Source of the DNA: JAFEBO01 sp050730655
GTDB lineage: Bacteria > Planctomycetota > Phycisphaerae > Phycisphaerales > UBA1924
Direction: 5' to 3'
Assembly: GCA_050730655.1 (NCBI GenBank)
Contig: JBOHNL010000006.1
Location: 186,001-250,000, forward strand
Length of the DNA stretch: 64,000 bases
The number at the start of each line of letters is the position of its first letter. The stretch's first letter is position 1. The position numbers and the translations under genes are program-made. Below are positions 35,235 to 43,855 of this stretch, one piece after another. The notes under the pieces are model-generated. The model ran no database searches. It was not told the origin of the DNA and was given only the letters and a program-made list of their open reading frames with translations.

Positions 35235-36122
35235 TTGTCAAGAAAAGGTTCCAGCACGGTGATTCGAGGCGAGCGCGGGATTCTCTCGCGCGTGATCGTC
35301 TACACCACGCTGATCCTGATCACGATCGCATTCCTGATGCCGCTGGTCTGGATGATCGCGACCAGTTTCAAAACACAATCCGAAGCGTCCCGCGCGACAT
35401 TCTCGCTGCTGCCCGATGATCCGACCCGCGTGTTTCAGAACGCGAAAGACAACTACTCCGCAGTCTGGAACGACCCCGTTGTCCGCTTCCCCGTTTATCT
35501 TCGTAACACACTCATCATCGCTGGCCTCAGCGTCGTCGGCATGACGCTCTCGAGCGCGATCGTCGCGTACGGCTTCGCCCGTCTCGAATGGCGGTGTAAG
35601 AAAACCATGTTCGCGCTCGTCCTCGCGACCATGATGATCCCGTTCCCAGTCGTCATGGGTCCGATGTTTCTGCTCTTCTCGTACATCGGGTGGATCGGCA
35701 GCCTCAAGCCGCTCTGGGTCCCGGCCTTCTTCGCCGGCGCGTTCAACGTCTTCATGCTCCGCCAGTTTTTCATGGGCATCCCCAAAGACCTTGACGAGGC
35801 CGCACGCATCGACGGCTGCGGCAACTGGGGCATTTTCTGGCGCATCATCCTGCCGCTGAGCAAACCCGCGCTTGCGGTGGTCGCGCTTTTCCACTTCGTG
35901 TTTGTCTGGAACGACTTTCTCGCCCCGCTCATCTTCCTGCGGAACCAGGATCAGTTCACTCTTGCCCTCGGGCTGCAGCTTTATCAGAGCAAGGCGGGTC
36001 AAACCCCGTGGAATCACCTCATGGCCGCCAGCACACTGGTCATTGGCCCTGTCCTCGTGCTCTTCCTGCTCACGCAAGGTGCGCTCGTGAAGAGCGTCGC
36101 GACCACCGGCATTAAGGGCTAA
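35235..36122 (+). CDS. Sugar ABC transporter permease (MalG/UgpE type)
   Basis: 295 residues, six helices, EAA loop KDLDEAARIDGCGNWGIFW. Typical LacG/MalG C-terminus ending in a helix and ALVKSVATTGIKG. TTG 35235 has GGAG at 6-nt spacing; a GTG at 35259 is possible. Last gene of the import operon; 230 bp of regulatory DNA follow before the next gene. Confidence 0.92.
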   Translation: MSRKGSSTVIRGERGILSRVIVYTTLILITIAFLMPLVWMIATSFKTQSEASRATFSLLPDDPTRVFQNAKDNYSAVWNDPVVRFPVYLRNTLIIAGLSVVGMTLSSAIVAYGFARLEWRCKKTMFALVLATMMIPFPVVMGPMFLLFSYIGWIGSLKPLWVPAFFAGAFNVFMLRQFFMGIPKDLDEAARIDGCGNWGIFWRIILPLSKPALAVVALFHFVFVWNDFLAPLIFLRNQDQFTLALGLQLYQSKAGQTPWNHLMAASTLVIGPVLVLFLLTQGALVKSVATTGIKG

Positions 36123-36256
36123 GGCGGCCCGTTTCTTCGTCCGAAAACGCAAATGCGTGTCAGCTTGCAATTTGTTTGGGCGCCGAAGGTTGCCGCGGCA
36201 AGGGACTTGTGTCAGGATTTCACGGAACACCTTGCAATTCCGCATGGAATAGGTCA

Positions 36257-36276
36257 CAATGTAAACGGTTACATTG
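36257..36276 (+). promoter_or_regulatory. LacI-family operator before a dockerin-tailed protein gene
   Basis: CAATGTAAACGGTTACATTG: 20-bp dyad with central CG and only the two central-flank bases breaking symmetry. The core TGTAAACGGTTACA fits the cre/LacI pattern. It lies 77 nt before the start of the next gene. The flanking gap (36123-36352) shows nothing else I can name. Confidence 0.7.
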
Positions 36277-36352
36277 CGGCTGTCGATGCTGTCCGCGATC
36301 TCGACCACGTCCCTGCCTTCGGCTTTCGCCGGGGATCGGAAAGGAGCAGGAA

Positions 36353-37222
36353 ATGAAGATTAGTTCTTGGATTGGATTTGGGGCACTCGCCGTGCTCTGC
36401 GGGCAAGCGCTCGCTCAGACCCCGCTGCCCATTACCAACGGCTCTTTCGAGGATGACGACCCGATCTTCGGCGGCCTTCTCGGCTACAACGTACTGCCCG
36501 GCGCCGACGTCGACACCGCGCACCACCGCACCGGCAGCCGCAGCGTCTCGCTCGGACCCGGCGATCTGAACAACTTCATCGGCCTCACGACCGACACGGT
36601 CAACATCTACCTGCCCACCCGCCCGTACTACGACCCCTCCATCGATTGGTACGGTGGCAACATCCGCGTTTCGATGTGGTATCTGATCCCGTCGAACGCA
36701 GCGGTTGTTGGCGGCGGCGGCGGCATCAAGCTCGACGTCAAGCTCTTCAACCAGAACTACGCATCGCAGGATGGCGCCTGGGATATTCAGGGCAACACCG
36801 GCGGCGCGTGGGTGAAGTACGAAGTGGTCTGGAACAAGGCCGACATCAAACAGAAGGTGTGGATCAACGCCACCGAAAATTGTGACGGAGGCTGCTTCAT
36901 CAACAACGGCCCACCCCCGTACGGCGTCCCCCCGTATCCGAGCCGCGTGAAGGTCACGCCGGGTCGCTGGATGGGCGAGAGCGGCGGCGGCGCTGGTACG
37001 AACATCATCTACATCGACGACCTCTCGGTCACGCAGGATCACAGTTGCCCCGCCGACTACAACGGCGATGACCTCGTCGACGATTCCGACTTCCAGATCT
37101 TCGTTCCCTCCTACAACAACCTCCTCGACTTCCGTGCCGATCTCAACGGCGACGGCCTCACCGATGACGCCGACTTCTCGTTGTTTGCTGCGGCGTATAA
37201 CGACCTGATCTGCGCCCCATAA
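36353..37222 (+). CDS. Secreted protein with carbohydrate-binding-like domain and GC-type dockerin
   Basis: 289 residues. Signal peptide MKISSWIGFGALAVLCGQALAQ. The mature domain begins PITNGSFEDDDPI and is a beta-sandwich of the kind found in carbohydrate-binding/LamG-like modules (NGSFE start, IYIDDLSVTQ end). The tail DHSCPADYNGDDLVDDSDF then DLNGDGLTDDADF...LICAP is a two-loop dockerin-like calcium module with bracketing cysteines. AGGAG at 7 nt before ATG 36353 fixes the start. The LacI-type operator and the sugar importer upstream suggest shared control in polysaccharide use (inference). Confidence 0.82.
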   Translation: MKISSWIGFGALAVLCGQALAQTPLPITNGSFEDDDPIFGGLLGYNVLPGADVDTAHHRTGSRSVSLGPGDLNNFIGLTTDTVNIYLPTRPYYDPSIDWYGGNIRVSMWYLIPSNAAVVGGGGGIKLDVKLFNQNYASQDGAWDIQGNTGGAWVKYEVVWNKADIKQKVWINATENCDGGCFINNGPPPYGVPPYPSRVKVTPGRWMGESGGGAGTNIIYIDDLSVTQDHSCPADYNGDDLVDDSDFQIFVPSYNNLLDFRADLNGDGLTDDADFSLFAAAYNDLICAP

Positions 37223-37249
37223 TTTGGGCGACGCTGAAATTAACTACAG

Positions 37250-37278
37250 GGCCCCGGCCAATAAGCCGGGGCCTTTTT
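37250..37278 (+). terminator. Intrinsic terminator after the dockerin-tailed gene
   Basis: 9-bp stem GGCCCCGGC / GCCGGGGCC, loop CAATAA, then five T. The T run overlaps the stop codon of the convergent PKS gene. Confidence 0.9.
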
Positions 37279-38381
37279 CATTGGAGGAGCAGAGCTTCGG
37301 CGGTGATTCCAGGGCCGAAGCTCATCATGACGCAGGGCGTCTGCAGCTGGTTTGTCGATCGCAGCGCATCGAGGATGAACAGCACGGTGGCGCTCGACAT
37401 GTTGCCGCGGGACGCGAGCACACGCTTGGAAACTTCGAGCGCGCCGCCCGGAAGCGAGAGGGCTTCGGCGACTGCGGTGAGGATTTTTGGTCCACCCGGG
37501 TGGACCGCCCACGAACCGATCTGCTCGACGGTGAGATGCTGTTCCGTCAGCCACGCACGCACCCAGTCTCCGGCGTGACGCTTGATTGTGCCGGGGAGTT
37601 CGATCCCCAGATGCATTTCAAAACCATGGTCCCCGACCGCCCAGCCCATCTGATCTCGCGAACCATCGATGATGCACGATGATGTGGACGTGATGCGCGG
37701 AGCAGCGGACTCGGATGAGCCAATGACAGCGGCACCCGAGCCGTCGGCGAAAAGCGCGTTTGCGACAACCTGGTCCGGGCGCGCGTCGTAGCGGAAATGG
37801 ACCGAACAGATCTCGGTGCAGCAGACCAGGACCCGGGCCTTCGGATCTGCGCGGGCGAAGGAATCTGCGACGCGCAGCGCGTTCATCGCGGCGTGGCAGC
37901 CCATGAAACCGACGTTGGTGCGTTTGACGCTGAGCGAAAGTCCGTGCGTCTCAACGATGTCGATATCCCAGCCGGGTGAGGCAAACCCGGTACACGAAGC
38001 GGAGACCAAGTGGGTGATCGATTCTGGTTTCACGCCCGCGTTGTCGAGCGCAGCACGAGTCGATCGCAGCGCAAGGGCCGAGGCGCGCTTTGCGTAGATC
38101 GCCATCCGCGCCGCCGTGCCGGGTCCGCTGGGACAGCGCAGAGAAGCGGGTGCAAAGTTGGGTGCGCCAGTCGCGTCTTCAATCGTCGATACGGAGTGGG
38201 CTGCTTCGGTGCCGCGCGAATCGACGCCGCTTCGGCGGTAGATTAACTCGACCTGACGGCGTTCATTTTCCGTTGCGGGCGGCGACAACTCGAGCGCCAT
38301 TGCGAGCGCTTCTTCCTGAGAAAACGGGCGATCGGGCGCGGCGGTGCCGATTCCGAGGATGGCGGGGTGCGCGACGGTCAT
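37278..38381 (-). CDS. Type III polyketide synthase (chalcone/alkylresorcinol synthase family)
   Basis: 367 residues. Condenses an acyl starter with malonyl-CoA units without an ACP. The Cys-His-Asn triad is visible: C162 in GFMGCHAAMNAL, H294 in WAVHPGGPKIL, N327 in SRGNMSSATVLFIL. It sits behind a FAD oxidoreductase gene with an ATGA overlap and a methyltransferase gene, the same enzyme set as the SrsA/B/C phenolic-lipid clusters, so an alkylresorcinol or alkylpyrone product later oxidised and methylated is likely (inference). Last gene of a leftward operon. Confidence 0.93.
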   Translation of the reverse strand: MTVAHPAILGIGTAAPDRPFSQEEALAMALELSPPATENERRQVELIYRRSGVDSRGTEAAHSVSTIEDATGAPNFAPASLRCPSGPGTAARMAIYAKRASALALRSTRAALDNAGVKPESITHLVSASCTGFASPGWDIDIVETHGLSLSVKRTNVGFMGCHAAMNALRVADSFARADPKARVLVCCTEICSVHFRYDARPDQVVANALFADGSGAAVIGSSESAAPRITSTSSCIIDGSRDQMGWAVGDHGFEMHLGIELPGTIKRHAGDWVRAWLTEQHLTVEQIGSWAVHPGGPKILTAVAEALSLPGGALEVSKRVLASRGNMSSATVLFILDALRSTNQLQTPCVMMSFGPGITAEALLLQ

Positions 38382-39556
38382 GCCCGGACGGTCTCCGTTC
38401 CACTAAAATGCCACGGACCGCTGACGACCGACGCGACGATATTCGCGGCGGCGGGAAGTGCGTTTGCGATCGCGATCGACGCGGCGACGAGCATCGGCCG
38501 ACGCAGCGCGAGCGCCGTGGCGCGGCACGCAATGCGCCTTCGCTCCGCGAGGAGTTTCCATTTGCGGGTCCAGTCGCCCATGCGATACGCGCCCGAAACC
38601 GATGCCTGTGCGTGATTCGCGACAGCCAATCCAGCCGCGAGCGCCCACGACATGCCCTCGCCGGTAAACGGCTCGACGTACCCCGCGGCATCCCCTATGA
38701 CGAAAATGCCTGGCTTTTCAACGCATCGACGACGCGTCAGCAATGGTGTGCCGCGCCAGCGAGCGTTTGCGAGTACATCGCCTTCCGCGGCAAGCCCGGA
38801 CTCAACGGCGAGCCCCTGAATGACGCGACCCGGGCCACCGAGCTCTTTGGTCTTTTCCGGGGACAACGCCGCCGCGACATCGATCGAACCGTCGCTGAGT
38901 CTGACAGCGCCGAAATAGCCCGCCTGGCCGCAGCGCATCGCGATCGTGCCCGATTCGCACAGAGCTTTGCCAAGGCCGGGCGCGAGCCGCGTTCCGACGC
39001 CGAAGTAGGAGCCTGGCGCCACGCGCGCGTCCCACTCTTCATCACGAGGCAGAAAGGTCCCGGCAAGTCCGTCCGAGACAATCACATTTCGAGCGTGGAT
39101 AGTCTTTGATTCGGCGTCGGTGGTCACTTCGATCTGACAGCCGTCATCGCCAGATTCGCGGAGGTTTGCTCCCGCGCCTGTCCATGCCACGGCGCCGGTC
39201 GCGACTGCGTGCTCAAGCAACATTGAATCGAGCACGTCGCGCCCGATCGCCACGCCCTGTTCAGCCAGCGCGATGTTGAGTTGCCTGCCTCGGGCCGCGA
39301 GCGAGAACGAATTGATGGGAGAGGAAACCCGCCGGATCGCTTGCTCGAGGCCCATTCTCCGGAGACTGACCATCCCCGATGGCGAAACGCAGCCGCCGCA
39401 GACCTTGTCACGCGGAAACACCGACTTTTCGATAACCAACGTTCGCAATCCGCGTGACGCACAGGCGTATGCCGCGGCAGAGCCAGCCGGCCCGGCGCCG
39501 ATGACTGCGACATCCCACTGGGTCGATGCTGCCGAGTTAAGCTCTTGTGCGATCAG
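38378..39556 (-). CDS. FAD-dependent oxidoreductase (GGR/UbiH-like), probable CTG start
   Basis: 392 residues if read from CTG 39556. FAD-binding DVAVIGAGPAGSAAAYACA, then EKSVFPRDKVCGGCVSP and IFVIGDAAGYVEPFTGEGM, as in geranylgeranyl-reductase-like flavoproteins and phenol hydroxylases. No ATG, GTG or TTG exists in frame between the dinucleotide fold and position 39796, which lies deep inside the methyltransferase gene. CTG 39556 overlaps that gene's TGA (CTGA) and has GGAG 9 nt upstream, mimicking an ATGA coupling. Likely oxidises the PKS product to a quinone (inference). ATGA overlap with the PKS gene. Confidence 0.87.
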   Translation of the reverse strand: MIAQELNSAASTQWDVAVIGAGPAGSAAAYACASRGLRTLVIEKSVFPRDKVCGGCVSPSGMVSLRRMGLEQAIRRVSSPINSFSLAARGRQLNIALAEQGVAIGRDVLDSMLLEHAVATGAVAWTGAGANLRESGDDGCQIEVTTDAESKTIHARNVIVSDGLAGTFLPRDEEWDARVAPGSYFGVGTRLAPGLGKALCESGTIAMRCGQAGYFGAVRLSDGSIDVAAALSPEKTKELGGPGRVIQGLAVESGLAAEGDVLANARWRGTPLLTRRRCVEKPGIFVIGDAAGYVEPFTGEGMSWALAAGLAVANHAQASVSGAYRMGDWTRKWKLLAERRRIACRATALALRRPMLVAASIAIANALPAAANIVASVVSGPWHFSGTETVRA

Positions 39557-40254
39557 AACGTATTTCTCCAGACGAGCATCATTCGTGAGATGCCGCCGAA
39601 CTTGATCGTTGCACCTCCCGCGCCCCCAATCCCAGCGCGAGCGGCGAATTCCAGCAATTCGTTGCGTGTAAATGCCGCCCGGGCCGAAAGCGCCGCATCG
39701 GTGTGCACGACCGGACTTCGCGTCAGCACGCGGCTCGCAAGCGAGATCGACACCAGATTGAGCGGGGAACGCACAAGATCGTTGACGATCACGCACGCGC
39801 TGCTCGACGCCATATTCCGGAGCAGATCAATTGCGTCCGTTTCCTGCAGGTGATGAAAGAAAAGGCTGGCGATGCAGATATCGAAGCCTTTGGGCAGCGC
39901 CGAGCCGATTGCGTCGTGCTGGAAAAAGGTGCAGGGGTGCGATTCTTTGGCCGCGGAGGCGGACGCCAGCTCGATCGATTGCGAATTGATATCGCAGCCG
40001 GAAAAGGACAGTTGCAGGTTTCGAGCGGCCGCGGCGCGTGCCGCGGCGAGCACAAAATCGCCTCGGGCACACGCGATGTCGAGGACGCGGAGCGGGCGAC
40101 CCCGAAGCTTCAACTCGGACTCGAGTTCGCGAAAGATTCTCCCGAACGAACCTGAAACGGTGTTCAGCCGCGCAAGACCCGTGAGAGCCTGCGCGAGCGC
40201 GTTGGCCGGCAACGCGGGATCATCCATCACTTCTGGGCTGACACTTCGCTGCAT
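39553..40254 (-). CDS. Class I SAM-dependent methyltransferase of the type III PKS cluster
   Basis: 233 residues. Motif I LRVLDIACARGDFVLAAAR, motif II FSGCDINSQSIELA, motif IV CIASLFFHHLQE, as in UbiE/small-molecule methyltransferases. Position between the GH3 gene (17 bp) and the FAD gene (CTGA overlap) suggests it methylates the polyketide or its quinone, as SrsB does (inference). ATG 40254 has CGGAG upstream; ATG 40227 is an alternative. Confidence 0.87.
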   Translation of the reverse strand: MQRSVSPEVMDDPALPANALAQALTGLARLNTVSGSFGRIFRELESELKLRGRPLRVLDIACARGDFVLAAARAAAARNLQLSFSGCDINSQSIELASASAAKESHPCTFFQHDAIGSALPKGFDICIASLFFHHLQETDAIDLLRNMASSSACVIVNDLVRSPLNLVSISLASRVLTRSPVVHTDAALSARAAFTRNELLEFAARAGIGGAGGATIKFGGISRMMLVWRNTF

Positions 40255-40271
40255 CTGGGCTCCGACGGCGA

Positions 40272-42770
40272 TCAGTTTGGATGTGGGAGTTCGAATTGGC
40301 TGCGCACCGGCAACTCGGCCGATGACGAACCCACAAGCACTTCGTACGAACCGGGCTCCAGCTTCCATTGCCCGGCGGCAACGTCGTAGTACTTCAGTTC
40401 TTCGGGCGAAACGGTAAATCGCACGTCCTTGCTTTCGCCGGGTCGCAGTTGGACTCGCTCGGACCCTTTGAGTTCCTTCAGCGGGCGCGGCACCGCGACG
40501 CCGGGCGTGCGGATGTAGAGCTGCGCGACTTCCTCGCCGAACACCTTGCCGGTGTTTTCCACCGACGCGCCAACGAACACTTCGCCGTTGCGATCGAGCG
40601 TGCACTTGATGTTCGTGAATCGGAACGACGTGTACGAAAGCCCGTGACCAAACGGAAAGAGCGGCTTGATTTGTTTCTTGTCGAAGAAGCGATAACCGAC
40701 AAACACGCCCTCTTCGTAGCGAAGCGTGCCGTTCTTTTTGGGCGGATAGCCATTTCCCGCGTACGACTCGGCAAAGTCACGCTCGAATGTGACGGGCAGC
40801 TTGCCGGAGGGATTCGTGATCCCGAAGAGCATCTCGGCGATCGCTTTGTTGCCGTTCTGCCCCGGATACCAGGCCATGAGCATCGCGCCTGCTTTTCCAA
40901 CCCACGCTGCGGCGTCGATCGATGCGCCCGCATTGACGACGACGATCACGCGTTTGTGACGTGAAGTCAGATTGCGAAGCATCGCCTCCTGCTCGGGGCG
41001 CAGACCGAATGGTCGATCAAAGCCTTCTGACTCCGAATTGCTGTCGAAACCCACGCACGCGACGACAGCATCGGCCGACGCGAGATCCGCATCGCTCAAA
41101 CGTGGCTGCTTGTCAGGGTCCGCCGAGGCGATGCCGAACTGCGCAACCGCACCGCCTTTGGACTGGTAGTACTCGACGCGCAGGTTGTACCACTGGCCTG
41201 CTCGCAGATCCGCCTTGCCTTCCGCGCGCGTGGCGCCCTGATCGTGCCACATTGAAAAGAGTGGCTGATCGTCGAGAAACGCCCGCATGCCGTCGTCGCT
41301 GCGCCCGACGAACGAATAGGCGCCATCTGAATCGGGCTTGATCCGCGTTGTCCAGCGCACCGAGAAGTTGTTCTCGCCGATGCCGGGCGCGGGGCTGCCG
41401 TTCCATTCGTTGTTGATGGCTTTTTCCTCGAGCGCGGCAACGGGCTGCCCATCCAGCGAAGTGTTGCTGAAATACTCGACCCGGATTCCGAGTTTGTCAT
41501 CCGTTCCCGGCAAGTAGTACCTGTCCCAAAGCAGCGCCCGATGTTCCGGACCAACGCCGACGGGCGTGTAGTCGATCGCGATATTCGGCCCGGCGACGTC
41601 GCGAATCGCCTGCAACAGTTCAACCGACCGCAGCGGCGTTGTAAACGAACTTCCGCCGCCCCCGGTCACTGCGGGCGTGGCGTTGGGGCCAACAACGAGT
41701 ACTCGTTTTACCTTTGCACGATCGAGCGGCAGCGTGTTGTTCTCGTTCTTGAGCAGCACGGTCCCTTCGCGCGCGATCTGGAGCGCCGCGAACGAACTCG
41801 TCGGGTCGTCGAGCGGAATCGTCGCGTTCTTTTGCGGACGATCGAGGAACCCCATCGACACAGCCATCCGGAGAATTCGGCGCACCTTGTCGTCGATCAT
41901 CGCCCAGGTAACTTCGCCACTGGCAAGAAGAGGCGAGATCGTCGAGCGGTTCATGTACTTGCCGCGGGGCATCTCGAGGTCGAGCCCGTTCTTCACCGGG
42001 CCGAGCGTGCTGTAGACCGACTCCCAGTCGGACATGATGGGACCGACAAACCCCCACTCGCCTTTGAGAATGTCGACGATCAGCTGTCCGTTTTCGGAAG
42101 CGTGCACACCGTTGATCCGGTTGTACGACGACATGACTGACCAGACGTGAGCGCGCGTGACCGCGGCATGAAACGGCTTGAGATAGATTTCGCGCAGCGT
42201 CCGCTCATCGACTTCGGAGCTCACCGTGTGCCGATCGTGCTCCTGCTCGTTTGCGGCAAAGTGCTTCACCGTCGCAACCACGCCGTAATCCTGCACGCCC
42301 TGAATGATGCGGGTAGAAACTTCGGTTGTGAGGAACGGATCTTCACCCAGATACTCAAAGTTCCGACCGCCTTGGGGCTGGCGAACAAGATTCACGCCGG
42401 GGCCAAGCCAAATGTGAACGCCCCGGGCGCGGGCGTCGCGTCCAATGGATTTGCCGTATTCAGAAGCGAGCGCGAGATTCCATGTTGCCGCGAGGCAAAT
42501 GGGGGCCGGATACGCCGTCGTCGGTCCGAAATTGCGAACGCCAGCGGGGCCGTCGGACATGACCAATTCCGGGAGCCCAAGGCGTGGGATCGGCATCACA
42601 TTGAAGTCTTTGTAGCCTCCGATGTAGTCGAGCTTTTCATCCTCCGTCATCTGCGAGAGGATCGATTCGACGCGAGCTTCGACCTTGGGATCGAGATCGG
42701 CGCTCCGCGCCACTGCCGCGATGAAAACCGCCGCGAGAACTGACATCCATGTCTGCATCCGGACCTGCAT
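40272..42770 (-). CDS. Glycoside hydrolase family 3 beta-glucosidase with PA14 domain
   Basis: 832 residues, secreted (signal MQTWMSVLAAVFIAAVARSA). Order: GH3 barrel with VKHFAANEQEHDR and nucleophile Asp in GPIMSDWESVYS; alpha/beta sandwich starting TVLLKNENNTLPLD; an inserted PA14 lectin-like domain (GIRVEYFSNTSLDG to GGAVAQFG) as in BglX-like barley/Kluyveromyces types; C-terminal fibronectin-III-like domain. Removes glucose or related residues from oligosaccharides or glycosides. AGGAG precedes ATG 42770. Only 17 bp from the PKS-cluster methyltransferase, so it may head that operon. Confidence 0.94.
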   Translation of the reverse strand: MQVRMQTWMSVLAAVFIAAVARSADLDPKVEARVESILSQMTEDEKLDYIGGYKDFNVMPIPRLGLPELVMSDGPAGVRNFGPTTAYPAPICLAATWNLALASEYGKSIGRDARARGVHIWLGPGVNLVRQPQGGRNFEYLGEDPFLTTEVSTRIIQGVQDYGVVATVKHFAANEQEHDRHTVSSEVDERTLREIYLKPFHAAVTRAHVWSVMSSYNRINGVHASENGQLIVDILKGEWGFVGPIMSDWESVYSTLGPVKNGLDLEMPRGKYMNRSTISPLLASGEVTWAMIDDKVRRILRMAVSMGFLDRPQKNATIPLDDPTSSFAALQIAREGTVLLKNENNTLPLDRAKVKRVLVVGPNATPAVTGGGGSSFTTPLRSVELLQAIRDVAGPNIAIDYTPVGVGPEHRALLWDRYYLPGTDDKLGIRVEYFSNTSLDGQPVAALEEKAINNEWNGSPAPGIGENNFSVRWTTRIKPDSDGAYSFVGRSDDGMRAFLDDQPLFSMWHDQGATRAEGKADLRAGQWYNLRVEYYQSKGGAVAQFGIASADPDKQPRLSDADLASADAVVACVGFDSNSESEGFDRPFGLRPEQEAMLRNLTSRHKRVIVVVNAGASIDAAAWVGKAGAMLMAWYPGQNGNKAIAEMLFGITNPSGKLPVTFERDFAESYAGNGYPPKKNGTLRYEEGVFVGYRFFDKKQIKPLFPFGHGLSYTSFRFTNIKCTLDRNGEVFVGASVENTGKVFGEEVAQLYIRTPGVAVPRPLKELKGSERVQLRPGESKDVRFTVSPEELKYYDVAAGQWKLEPGSYEVLVGSSSAELPVRSQFELPHPN

Positions 42771-42892
42771 GAATCATCTCCTGTCGAAAGAGATGGTAAC
42801 GGCGCGGCAGACCGATGCGGCGCGGGTCGCTACCTTTTGCGCGATCTTGCGTGATCGATCCTCAGCATCGGCCGAACCGAAGGAGCCTTCGC

Positions 42893-43474
42893 ATGTCTTC
42901 CACTCCACGAATTCTCGCCTTCGCAGGCAGCATCCGCAAAGAGTCGTTCAACTGCAAACTCTTAAAAGTCGCGGCAGAAGCAGCGCGAAAGGCCGGCGCG
43001 GAAGTGACGCTGCTCGATCTTCGCGATTTTCCGTTGCCGATCATGGACCAGGATCTTGAGGCGGCGGAGGGCGTGCCGCAGAATGCGATGAAGCTCAAGA
43101 AGTTGTTCATCGAGCATCAGGGCTTTTTGATCGCGTCGCCCGAATACAACAGTTCGGTCACGCCGCTACTCAAAAATACGATCGACTGGGTCTCGAGGCC
43201 GGTGCCGAACGAAGCGCCTCTCGCGGCGTACCAGGGCAAAGTCGCGACGGTGATGAGCGCGTCCCCAGGCGCGCTGGGTGGGTTGCGGGGCCTCGTTCAC
43301 CTTCGCTCGATTCTCGGCAACATCGGCGTGATCGTGCTGCCGGAGCAGGTCGCGATTTCGACGGCGCATGAATCGTTTAACTCCGACGGCACGCTCAAGG
43401 ATGCGAAGCAGTTGCCGAAGGTGGAGAGCGCTGTGAAGAAGCTGGCGGACGCGGTTCGCAAGTTTCACGGGTGA
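42893..43474 (+). CDS. NADPH-dependent FMN reductase (NAD(P)H:quinone/azo-reductase type)
   Basis: 193 residues, flavodoxin-like. ILAFAGSIRKESFNCKLL binds the FMN phosphate, and ASPEYNSSVTPLLKNTIDWVSR is the family signature. Reduces flavin, quinones or chromate with NADPH. AAGGAG 7 nt before ATG 42893. Divergent from the GH3/PKS operon, so it could protect against quinones from that cluster, but this is only a guess from position. Confidence 0.93.
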   Translation: MSSTPRILAFAGSIRKESFNCKLLKVAAEAARKAGAEVTLLDLRDFPLPIMDQDLEAAEGVPQNAMKLKKLFIEHQGFLIASPEYNSSVTPLLKNTIDWVSRPVPNEAPLAAYQGKVATVMSASPGALGGLRGLVHLRSILGNIGVIVLPEQVAISTAHESFNSDGTLKDAKQLPKVESAVKKLADAVRKFHG

Positions 43475-43534
43475 TCGTGATCCGGCGTCGCGCCGGTTCG
43501 ACCCAAGCACGCCATTGTCGTTCAAAAACAAAAA

Positions 43535-43558
43535 CCCCGCGATCACTCGCGGGGCTTT
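43535..43558. terminator. Bidirectional terminator between FMN reductase and tRNA-Glu
   Basis: 8-bp stem CCCCGCGA / TCGCGGGG with TCAC loop. Minus strand has TTTTTGTTTTT after it (for tRNA-Glu); plus strand has CTTT. Confidence 0.85.
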
Positions 43559-43563
43559 CCAAG

Positions 43564-43638
43564 TGACCCCAAAGGGATTCGAACCCTTGTTTTCAGGATG
43601 AGAACCTGACGTCCTGGACCAGGCTAGACGATGGGGCC
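43564..43638 (-). tRNA. tRNA-Glu (anticodon CTC)
   Basis: 75 nt. Acceptor GGCCCCA pairs with TGGGGTC (one G-U), anticodon stem TCAGG/CCTGA with loop TTCTCAT giving CTC, T-arm AGGGTTCGAATCCCT. Discriminator A; the CCA end is not encoded. Confidence 0.95.
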
Positions 43639-43684
43639 AAGTGCAGTGCAGAATCGCGGAAAAACGCGATCCAGGACAGGGGGG

Positions 43685-43712
43685 ACAATAGGACGAAAGC
43701 CGAGCCGGTCAA
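43685..43712 (-). promoter_or_regulatory. Promoter of tRNA-Glu
   Basis: Minus strand: -35 TTGACC (43712-43707), 16-nt spacer, -10 TATTGT (43690-43685), 46 nt before the tRNA. The leader holds a hairpin ATCGCG/CGCGAT. The remaining gap up to 43855 shows nothing else. Confidence 0.7.
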
Positions 43713-43855
43713 ACGTTTTGGGGGGCGTCAGGGCACGCGAAATGGTCGCAATTTGGCTCGTTTTGCGCCTCCTCACTGACAGACCGAAGCGCGGACAAAA
43801 CCCCGCACAAAAAACGCAAACTGCAAACCCACTGCCTCGGGCAGTCGGACAGCCG

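Noticed and set aside
36176..36352. An N-terminal extension of the dockerin-tailed protein
   Set aside because: The frame is open, but the encoded Cys/Arg-rich leader is unlike any signal, and AGGAG directly before ATG 36353 precedes a perfect signal peptide.
39541..39796. The FAD oxidoreductase gene as a frameshifted pseudogene
   Set aside because: The coding sequence is intact from the dinucleotide motif to the stop, the operon overlaps are kept, and a well-placed ribosome-binding site precedes CTG 39556.
43639..43855. A further gene between tRNA-Glu and the CPBP protease
   Set aside because: The only open frames run antisense to the protease and show no ribosome-binding site or family features. 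The region holds the tRNA promoter.
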